From the NCBI GenBank assembly GCA_964586225.1, contig CAZPHD010000038.1, forward strand, positions 1-28,582: a DNA stretch of 28,582 bases. Reading direction: 5' to 3'. Position 1 is the first letter of the stretch. The number at the start of each line of letters is the position of its first letter. Of this stretch, positions 23,260 to 28,582 are shown piece by piece. The DNA comes from JANJUB01 sp964586225. GTDB taxonomy: Bacteria; Armatimonadota; Fimbriimonadia; Fimbriimonadales; Fimbriimonadaceae. A program made the translations under genes and the position numbers. Under the pieces are notes generated by a model. It did not search any database. It saw nothing but the letters and a program-made list of their open reading frames with translations, and had not been told where the DNA came from.

Positions 23260-25078
23260 ACGACTCGCCCAGTGCGTCGATGATCGTGGCAACGCTCCAT
23301 GCTTGCCACGGACATCCGCCGGGGCGTTGGGGCTCATCGCCATCGTAGACCTCGGCGATTCCATCATTGATCAGGAGATCACTCAGCCATCCTTCGATGA
23401 TCTCTGAATCGAACTGGCCGCGGACCTGCAGGCACGCCTGAGCGTAGATGCCTAGTAGCCACGGCCAAGCCGTTCCTTGGTGGTATGCCGCATCCAACTC
23501 ATGGACGGGCCCTTCGAAGCGTCCGTGATAGTGAGTCTCAAAGGGAGCCAGCGTGCGGACGCCATGCGGCGTGAGGAGATGTTCCTCGCAGGCGGATAGC
23601 GCGCGCTCGGCAAGTCCCGCGCATTTGGGACCGAGCGGCATCGCCAATGCGATCAACTGGTTAGATCGCAACTGCGCATCGAACGGGTCAGCGGTGTCGA
23701 AGAACCAGCCATGATGCTCGCTCCAAAAGGTCCGTTCAAAGCTCGCGCACGCCCGTTCCGCAAGCTCAGAGTAGGGATCTTCCTCCCCTAGTTGCTGGGC
23801 CAACCACGCCGCCGTCCGCAGCGCCTGAATCCAAAGGCCGTTGATTTCGACGGGTTTACCATGCCGCGGCGTGACGACCCAGTCGCCGATTTTGGCGTCC
23901 ATCCACGTAAGCTGAACCCCATCTTCGCCTTGGGTGATCAAGCCATCGCCATCCATTCGTATGCCGAACTGTGTGCCCTTTCTGTGACACTCAATGATCG
24001 AGCTGAGAACCGCCAGCATCTCCCGCGCAAACGTCTCGTTCCAATCTGCATCCAACGTGCGATACACCGCATGAGCAAACCACAGCGAGGCGTCAACGGT
24101 GTTATATTCGGGCTCCTCACCGTCCTCAACAAATCGGTTGGGAATGAGTCCGTCGCGGAGTTGCGTCGCATAGTCCCGCAAGATTCGCTGCGCCATCTCG
24201 ATCTGCCCCGCTCGCAAGCACAGTCCTGGCAACGCGATCATCGTATCGCGGCCCCAATCGGTAAACCAGGGGAGCCCCGCCAGGAGCGATGTGCGGGTCG
24301 GGGTCGCGATCCAGAACTTCCGAGCCGCGCGCATGAGGGGCGCATCATCGGTGGGGGGCTCAATCGGTACACAAACCCCGCCTGCTTGCGAAGCCTCGAT
24401 GGTGGCCGAGTTGCCCGCCGCAACCCGGTAGCGAAGCTCGCACGGGCAGTAGAGATCGTCACGGTCAGGCAGACCACGCTCGGTCTCGCGAGCCCGTTCA
24501 AATCGGTAGTACCAGCCCTGCACCAACTCGCGACGCGCACCAAGGTGATCAAGCCGAAGATCGATCCCAGAATCTCGAACGACGACCGCATCGGGCTCCA
24601 CCAACAAGGCCTCGGGATAACCAACCCGGTCACCAAAGTTGCCGTGATGCGGGCGATGGCTCACCAGCGGACGCAAGATCAGCTCGAAGGGGATCTCTCC
24701 CACGTTTGTGTAGGACACGATCACCCGATTCTCGCCCAGGACCATCGTGAGTGACTTGCTAAGTCTCCATCCTGGTCCCGCCAGGTGCCAGGTGACCGTT
24801 TGCTCTTGCACCTCAAACCGTTCGATCCAGCGATGACCATCAGGGTGGATAACGCCCGGATACTGATTCGACGAGATGCCATAGCTCCCGTGAGGCATTT
24901 CGACGGTCGCTTCGATGGAGTCAAGCAAGACCCAACGATCCGCAGGCGGGTTGACGGCCGCCACCAAATGCCCGTGATAGCGACGCGTTGCGACGCCAGC
25001 GGCTGTGCCCATCGCGTAACCTCCCAGCCGATTCACCAGCACCCACTCCTGACGCAGCAACTCGGCAAGGTTCACCAT
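23240..25078 (-). CDS. Glycogen debranching enzyme (amylo-alpha-1,6-glucosidase type)
   Basis: The 612-residue protein has the GDE N-terminal domain (EWVLVNRLGGYAMGTAAG, then TRRYHGHLVAAV, residues 11-41) and the alpha/alpha-barrel C-terminal domain (GLPWFTDWGRDTMIALPGL with an acidic catalytic candidate, NTVDASLWF, YHQGTAWPWLLGIY and CPWQAWSVATIIDAL). This is the bacterial/archaeal amylo-alpha-1,6-glucosidase type that removes alpha-1,6-linked glucose at glycogen branches. It complements glgA earlier in the window, though the two are not in one operon. ATG 25078 agrees with the family's usual N-terminus. No clear -10 at the leaderless position; the sequence just upstream is GTTATAGCGAAC. Confidence 0.94.
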   Translation of the reverse strand: MVNLAELLRQEWVLVNRLGGYAMGTAAGVATRRYHGHLVAAVNPPADRWVLLDSIEATVEMPHGSYGISSNQYPGVIHPDGHRWIERFEVQEQTVTWHLAGPGWRLSKSLTMVLGENRVIVSYTNVGEIPFELILRPLVSHRPHHGNFGDRVGYPEALLVEPDAVVVRDSGIDLRLDHLGARRELVQGWYYRFERARETERGLPDRDDLYCPCELRYRVAAGNSATIEASQAGGVCVPIEPPTDDAPLMRAARKFWIATPTRTSLLAGLPWFTDWGRDTMIALPGLCLRAGQIEMAQRILRDYATQLRDGLIPNRFVEDGEEPEYNTVDASLWFAHAVYRTLDADWNETFAREMLAVLSSIIECHRKGTQFGIRMDGDGLITQGEDGVQLTWMDAKIGDWVVTPRHGKPVEINGLWIQALRTAAWLAQQLGEEDPYSELAERACASFERTFWSEHHGWFFDTADPFDAQLRSNQLIALAMPLGPKCAGLAERALSACEEHLLTPHGVRTLAPFETHYHGRFEGPVHELDAAYHQGTAWPWLLGIYAQACLQVRGQFDSEIIEGWLSDLLINDGIAEVYDGDEPQRPGGCPWQAWSVATIIDALGESSTCPRQ

Positions 25079-25213
25079 GTTCGCTATAACTACCTGTTTC
25101 CGGCCATCGCCTGCGCCATCTGATCGGATTACCAGCCCCTAAACCGGTCGCCGAAGGGAAAACAGGGTTTGGCAGCCAACATAACGGCTGGGCAATGCTA
25201 GGGGAAACGAACG

Positions 25214-25435
25214 ATGATGACGATTCAAGACGCAAAAACCTACATCGGAATGCCCCTTCGGCTCACGTGGACGGGCAGGAAGGGTGAAGAACTCAACGAT
25301 CTGGTGTATGTGTTCAATGTGGGGTTCGTACCGCTGTACGGACCGTGCTTGATCACCGACAAAGGGGAAATCCGGCTCGACCGGGTGGTCGCCTTCGAGG
25401 ACGTCGTGCAAGCGACGGAACGCAAAGCAGGATAA
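25214..25435 (+). CDS. Small soluble protein of unknown function
   Basis: A 73-residue protein (start ATG 25214, or the adjacent ATG at 25217). It reads as a compact beta-rich domain: PLRLTWTGRKGEELNDLVYV, then FNVGFVPLYGPCLITDKGEI and LDRVVAFEDV. An AGGGG about ten bases upstream could serve as ribosome-binding site. The regular strand pattern, normal codon bias and a downstream terminator-like hairpin support a real gene. No family is recognised. The 135-base region upstream, shared divergently with the debranching gene, contains a weak inverted repeat (CAGCC...GGCTG, 25172-25189) but nothing firmer. Confidence 0.75.
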   Translation: MMTIQDAKTYIGMPLRLTWTGRKGEELNDLVYVFNVGFVPLYGPCLITDKGEIRLDRVVAFEDVVQATERKAG

Positions 25436-25441
25436 ACCAGA

Positions 25442-26119
25442 CTAGGTGGACTCTGCGAGCTCTGGGGCCTCATCGCTCCAGAGCTCTTCTTGTTGTTGGG
25501 GGAGCCACTCCAGCAGCGCCGCACAGTTGAGGGATTCCTCATCCTCCATGTAGTCTACAAGGCCCGCAACGGGATCAAGACCCATGCGGAGTAAAGGCGT
25601 CAGCGTCCGGTCCCGCACCTCATCACGCTCGACGAGCACGATGTAGCGGTCAAGATCATCCACCAGATCTGTTTGCTCGGTCCGCCAAGCTCGGAAGTCA
25701 GGCAGGCGACACGCCGTGGCGTAACGCTTCAGGCCTAGTTGCCGCGTGAGCATATAGCGAGCGTGGTAGAGGCGGCGACCGACACCCTGCCGCCGTGCTT
25801 CCGGATGCACCGAGATGTCGACGCCGTAGAGGGTCGTGCCTGTCGGATCGTGCGCCGTGAGGAACGGCCCACCAACGGTTTCTTCCCAGTTTCCGTGGCG
25901 CTGATAGTGGTCCTCCGCCAGCGTCACCGTCGTGGCGCTCGCCCACACCTCACCATCAATATCAACCGCCACGAACTGCCCGGCGGGAAACACCTCGATG
26001 TGTCGCACCAAGTGCTCGGTCCGCCAAAGTAGCTCTTCGGGAAACGGCGGCGGGAAGCACGCCCTCTGCAACGCGACCGCCCCTGGAATGTCCTCCAAGG
26101 TCATCTGCCGGACCATCAT
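25442..26119 (-). CDS. GNAT-family N-acetyltransferase
   Basis: The 225-residue protein starts MMVRQMTLEDIPGAVALQR, the standard GNAT N-terminus, and has the acetyl-CoA-binding motif A: GVDISVHPEARRQGVGRRLY with RRQGVG as the pyrophosphate loop. The C-terminal half (RAWRTEQTDLVDDLDRYIV, PVAGLVDYMEDEES) is an extension without a recognised substrate motif. It transfers an acetyl group to an unidentified amine. It lies 10 bases downstream of the prepilin-like gene on the same strand, with GGGAG immediately before the two adjacent ATGs. Its 3' end hosts the putative terminator of the converging small gene. Confidence 0.9.
   Translation of the reverse strand: MMVRQMTLEDIPGAVALQRACFPPPFPEELLWRTEHLVRHIEVFPAGQFVAVDIDGEVWASATTVTLAEDHYQRHGNWEETVGGPFLTAHDPTGTTLYGVDISVHPEARRQGVGRRLYHARYMLTRQLGLKRYATACRLPDFRAWRTEQTDLVDDLDRYIVLVERDEVRDRTLTPLLRMGLDPVAGLVDYMEDEESLNCAALLEWLPQQQEELWSDEAPELAEST
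25457..25486 (+). terminator. Intrinsic-terminator-like hairpin of the 25214-25435 gene, inside the opposing GNAT gene
   Basis: Arms GAGCTCTGG (25457-25465) and CCAGAGCTC (25478-25486) pair perfectly and can extend by a G-T and a G-C pair. On the plus strand a T-rich tract (TTCTTGTTGTT) follows at once. It is 21 bases past the stop of the small plus-strand gene and within the 3' coding end of the minus-strand acetyltransferase gene. Confidence 0.5.
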
Positions 26120-26129
26120 GCTCCCAGGT

Positions 26130-26918
26130 TTACTCGAAAATCCACTTCTGTGCCGAGAACATGGGGCGCCGAAGTTGGCTGTAGGTCAGACGCTTGGCGT
26201 GGGTATCGGCCCAAATCGTATTTGAGCCGCCCCGGTGAAGGAAGTGGAAGTGGTCGCGGAGCCCTTGATCATCGGGCGGCGAGAACACCCAGTCGTGGGG
26301 CTGCAAGAAATTGCATGCGGGCACGGTGGCCTTGTGCTCCCAGGCAACCAGTGTGTTGGCGCTCTCTTCGATCTCGCTTTGCGACGCCCCGGTCGCGGTA
26401 AAGGCCCCGTTTACCGGAGTCATGGTTCGGGTGCTCGGACCATATTCATTGTTGGCCGCGCGCGGGTTAGTGGTGTAATAGGCCGAGTTCGCGTTCAGAT
26501 AAAAGAAGTTGATCGCGTAGGACATCTGCCACTGACGCGGCATGCTAGGGCAACGGATGATCTCGCGATTCTTCATGTAGTGGTCGATCTTGCCCGGCCG
26601 GACGGGATTAGTCGCCGGTTCATATACGCGCCCATAGAAGCCGCCCTCTAGCCCCGAGTTGTTGTTGTCATAGCCGAGCCACATGTGCATGGGTGCGTAG
26701 CCGGGGAGAGGATCGTACGTGCCCATCGGCACCCACATGTCGTCGTTGTCGTTCAGATAGAGCTGAGTCCCCAAGCCGATTTGACGCAGATTGCTCGAAC
26801 ACACGGTTTGCTTCGCCGTTTCCTTCGCCTGAACGAAGACCGGGAAGAGAATCGCGGCCAAAATCGCGATGATGGCAATCACCACCAGAAGCTCAATCAA
26901 CGTGAAAGCACGGCGCAT
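26130..26918 (-). CDS. Prepilin-type secreted protein (type II secretion/pseudopilin-like, H-X9-DG-related C-terminus)
   Basis: A product of 262 residues from ATG 26918. The N-terminus MRRAFTLIELLVVIAIIAIL is a class III prepilin signal, processed before F5, with Glu at +5. A long polar domain follows (CSSNLRQIGLGTQLYLNDND, AWEHKATVPACNF, HRGGSNTIWADTHAKRL); the last motif is a variant of the 'H-X9-DG' tail seen in the very large pseudopilin families of Armatimonadota and Planctomycetota. It is probably exported and membrane-anchored by the signal helix; its ligand is unknown. ATG 26918 is chosen because it places the signal at the N-terminus and a TACAAT element ends six bases upstream. An in-frame extension to 27074 lacks support. 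Confidence 0.93.
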   Translation of the reverse strand: MRRAFTLIELLVVIAIIAILAAILFPVFVQAKETAKQTVCSSNLRQIGLGTQLYLNDNDDMWVPMGTYDPLPGYAPMHMWLGYDNNNSGLEGGFYGRVYEPATNPVRPGKIDHYMKNREIIRCPSMPRQWQMSYAINFFYLNANSAYYTTNPRAANNEYGPSTRTMTPVNGAFTATGASQSEIEESANTLVAWEHKATVPACNFLQPHDWVFSPPDDQGLRDHFHFLHRGGSNTIWADTHAKRLTYSQLRRPMFSAQKWIFE

Positions 26919-26924
26919 GGACCT

Positions 26925-26953
26925 ATTGTAAGCTAAGTCTCTTGCATTTCCAA
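26925..26953 (-). promoter_or_regulatory. Putative promoter (TTGGAA, 17-base spacer, TACAAT) for leaderless expression of the prepilin-like gene
   Basis: On the minus strand the -35-like TTGGAA (26948-26953) is followed by 17 bases, TACAAT (26925-26930), six bases (AGGTCC), then the ATG at 26918. This is the most complete promoter of the window and the fourth TANNNT-N6-start arrangement. Confidence 0.65.
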
Positions 26954-26984
26954 ACGCGATGGGGCTAATCCGCGTAGACTTTTC

Positions 26985-27584
26985 GTGATGAGCACAGGCC
27001 GACTGGTGGTAGCCGTGACCGGAGCCTCCGGAGCAATCTACGCGCAGCGCTTCCTTCGGCTCGCGGTTCGACACTTCGACAACGTGTACCTAATGATGAG
27101 TCGCCAAGCCTTCCAAGTGGTCGGGCAGGAACTCGGCATTGGGCTCACTCGTGAGACCTTTGAGCCCATCAAGTTACTCGGCGTCAAGGCTTCAAACCTG
27201 GAACTACTGGATGAACGTGATTACTTCACGCCTCCCGCGAGCGGATCGTTCCGACACGACGGCATGGTGATCGTTCCGTGTAGCATGGGGACCGCTGGGC
27301 GCATCGCGAATGGCATCAGCAACGATCTCGTTACGCGATCCGCCGACGTATGCCTGAAGGAGCGCCGCCCGCTCATTCTCGTGCCGCGCGAGATGCCTTG
27401 GAACGTCATCATGCTTCGTAACCTCACCACGCTCGCCGAAGCTGGCGCAACCATCTTGCCCGCCTCGCCCGCTTGGTACACGAACCCTAGCACCTTGGAA
27501 GACCTCGCCGACACCGTTGTCGCGAGGATCGCCCAGCAACTTGGCGTAGAACACGATTTGATGAAGGAGTGGATGGTCGAATGA
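26985..27584 (+). CDS. ubiX: Flavin prenyltransferase UbiX
   Basis: The protein of about 199 residues has the UbiX flavoprotein pattern: LVVAVTGASGAIYAQRFL at the N-terminus, DGMVIVPCSMGTAGRIANGI, RSADVCLKERRPLILVPRE and PWNVIMLRNLTTLAEAGA, with the conserved Ser and Arg/Glu of the active site. It prenylates reduced FMN with dimethylallyl phosphate to make the cofactor of UbiD decarboxylases; no ubiD is in the window. Translation may start at GTG 26985 or at the adjacent ATG 26988. A TAGACT (26975-26980) lies seven bases before that ATG. The stop overlaps the next gene (ATGA). Confidence 0.94.
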   Translation: MMSTGRLVVAVTGASGAIYAQRFLRLAVRHFDNVYLMMSRQAFQVVGQELGIGLTRETFEPIKLLGVKASNLELLDERDYFTPPASGSFRHDGMVIVPCSMGTAGRIANGISNDLVTRSADVCLKERRPLILVPREMPWNVIMLRNLTTLAEAGATILPASPAWYTNPSTLEDLADTVVARIAQQLGVEHDLMKEWMVE

Positions 27585-28495
27585 GCCATGTCGTTATCGC
27601 CGGCGGAACCGGTCTCATTGGTTCCGAACTGACCAAACAACTAACCCGCTTGGGCTACACCGTGACCGCCCTGTCGCGATCTGGTGACGCTCCGACCGGT
27701 GCTCAGGGCGAATCCTGGGATGGATCCAACCTCGGGACATGGCGGTTGGCCCTTGAGGGCGCCGCAGCTGTCGTCAACTTATCGGGAAGCACGATCGCCG
27801 CCAAATGGACCAAGGAGAATCGAAATCGCATTCTGCAATCTCGCGTCGCAAGCACTCAGATCCTCGGCCGCGCCATCGCTGAGGCCAAGACACCGCCGCC
27901 CGTATGGATCAACGGAAGCGCAATCGGCTACTACGGCGATCGAGCCGACGAGTTGCTCACGGAAGCTTCCGAACCAGGAAGACGGCGCGACTTTCTCGTC
28001 GACACCGCAGTCGCCTGGGAAGCTACGCTCGACCAAGCCCAGGTGGGTGATGTCCGAAAGGTGAAGCTCCGCACGGGCATCGTGCTCTCGGAGCAAGGCG
28101 GCGTTCTCGAACCGCTAGCGAACTTCACCCAGTGGTTCCTTGGTGGACACCACGGGACCGGCGCTCAGTTCATGAGCTGGATTCACATCAAGGACATCGC
28201 TCGACTGATCATCCATGCGATCGAGAACCCACTGACCGGCGCCGTCAACGCCGTCAACCCCAATCCGTGCACGAACCGATTCTTCATGGCCACTCTGCGC
28301 GGTGTGATGGGGCGGCCCTGGGCACCGCCCGTACCCGCTTGGGCGCTTCAAATCGCCAACACGTTTGGCGCACCAGACCCTTCGCTCCTGCTGTCAAGCC
28401 AGCGGGTCTCGCCAAAGGTCGCGCTTGACGCAGGGTTTCAGTTTGAGCACGACGACCTGCGGGATGCGCTTAGATCGCTGATGGAAACCGATTGA
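27581..28495 (+). CDS. TIGR01777-type epimerase (YfcH-like SDR protein)
   Basis: The product of 304 residues begins MSHVVIAGGTGLIGSEL, with the nucleotide-binding GGTGLIG (7-13). It continues with VNLSGSTIAAKWT, NRNRILQSRVASTQIL, NGSAIGYYGDRADE (Tyr of the SDR type), KLRTGIVLSEQGGVL, SWIHIKDIARLI and a C-terminal DUF1731-like segment (RVSPKVALDAGFQFEHDDL). This is the conserved TIGR01777 family of sugar-nucleotide-epimerase-like proteins; substrate not known. ATG 27581 is preferred because of the ATGA overlap with ubiX and the immediate Rossmann start; an in-frame GTG at 27569 would add four residues. Confidence 0.92.
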   Translation: MSHVVIAGGTGLIGSELTKQLTRLGYTVTALSRSGDAPTGAQGESWDGSNLGTWRLALEGAAAVVNLSGSTIAAKWTKENRNRILQSRVASTQILGRAIAEAKTPPPVWINGSAIGYYGDRADELLTEASEPGRRRDFLVDTAVAWEATLDQAQVGDVRKVKLRTGIVLSEQGGVLEPLANFTQWFLGGHHGTGAQFMSWIHIKDIARLIIHAIENPLTGAVNAVNPNPCTNRFFMATLRGVMGRPWAPPVPAWALQIANTFGAPDPSLLLSSQRVSPKVALDAGFQFEHDDLRDALRSLMETD

Positions 28496-28530
28496 GATTT
28501 TCAGTTGTAGATTGTAGATTTCAGATTTGG
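28496..28530. repeat. Heptanucleotide repeat D (GATTGTA/GATTTCA type), probably cut by the window end
   Basis: Five 7-nt units (GATTTTC AGTTGTA GATTGTA GATTTCA GATTTGG) start directly after the stop of the epimerase gene. They resemble the left arm of hairpin C. No complementary arm is seen in the remaining 52 bases, which are G+T-rich; a right arm could lie beyond the window. Nothing else is recognisable up to 28582. Confidence 0.6.
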
Positions 28531-28582
28531 GCTCTATGGGGTTTTGTGTGGGTTTGGGTTAATCTTGGTTTGTGGATGATTG

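Noticed and set aside
23285..23310. Perfect 8-bp hairpin (CGTGGCAA/TTGCCACG) as terminator of the exported-protein gene
   Set aside because: No U-run follows, and the sequence encodes the conserved CPWQAWSVATII segment of the debranching enzyme, which can explain it.
25172..25189. Inverted repeat CAGCC...GGCTG as an operator
   Set aside because: Arms of five bases in G+C-rich DNA are expected by chance.
26919..27074. N-terminal extension of the prepilin-like protein
   Set aside because: A prepilin signal must be N-terminal, and the TACAAT promoter lies within the extension.

Overview
The window looks like chromosomal DNA of a bacterium with high G+C (roughly 60 percent by eye), most likely a member of the Fimbriimonadia (Armatimonadota). 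This assignment is an inference. It rests on the prepilin-type secreted protein with the AFTLIELLVVIAIIAILAAI N-terminus, the general mix of protein families, the leaderless-looking promoters and the dense ATGA/GTGA-coupled operons. No sequence search was possible.

Layout. (1) 1-7856, plus strand: a tightly coupled MoxR/von Willebrand factor A (VWA) operon. It holds the tail of a coiled-coil protein, a MoxR AAA+ ATPase, an SRAP-domain (YedK/HMCES-like) protein, a DUF58 protein, a BatA-type VWA membrane protein and a large membrane protein with two VWA domains. (2) 7866-10350, plus: a small SH3/KOW-like protein, histidinol-phosphate aminotransferase (hisC) and type I-beta DAHP synthase (aroF). 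(3) 10337-13815, minus: glycogen synthase (glgA), dTDP-4-dehydrorhamnose reductase (rfbD), isopropylmalate dehydratase small subunit (leuD) and a DUF192 lipoprotein. (4) 14026-15710, minus: an ECF sigma factor coupled to an anti-sigma-like DUF4349 membrane protein, flanked on both sides by heptanucleotide-repeat hairpins. (5) 15958-18615, plus: an exported DUF885 metallohydrolase-like protein, a second type of heptad hairpin, queE and tRNA-Ala(GGC). (6) 18635-22589: an eight-helix membrane protein and, divergently, a STAND-type NTPase with a helical/TPR C-terminus. (7) 22633-25078: an exported protein of unknown function converging on a glycogen debranching enzyme. (8) 25214-26918: a small conserved-looking protein, a GNAT acetyltransferase and a prepilin-like protein. 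(9) 26985-28495, plus: ubiX coupled to a TIGR01777-type epimerase, followed by a heptad repeat cut by the window edge. No gene-free stretch exceeds 300 bases.

Recurring themes. First, at least four starts (7866, 11517, 19851, 26918) have a TANNNT hexamer ending exactly seven bases before the start codon, the geometry of leaderless transcription. Two of these hexamers contain the stop codon of the upstream gene. Second, intergenic spaces carry hairpins whose arms are tandem 7-nt units. Third, convergent genes overlap or abut at their 3' ends, and one intrinsic-terminator-like hairpin lies inside the opposing gene. The best candidate for an uncharacterised system is the STAND NTPase/membrane protein pair beside tRNA-Ala. 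The DAHP synthase is also notable, since it appears to have Gln in place of a metal-ligand His.
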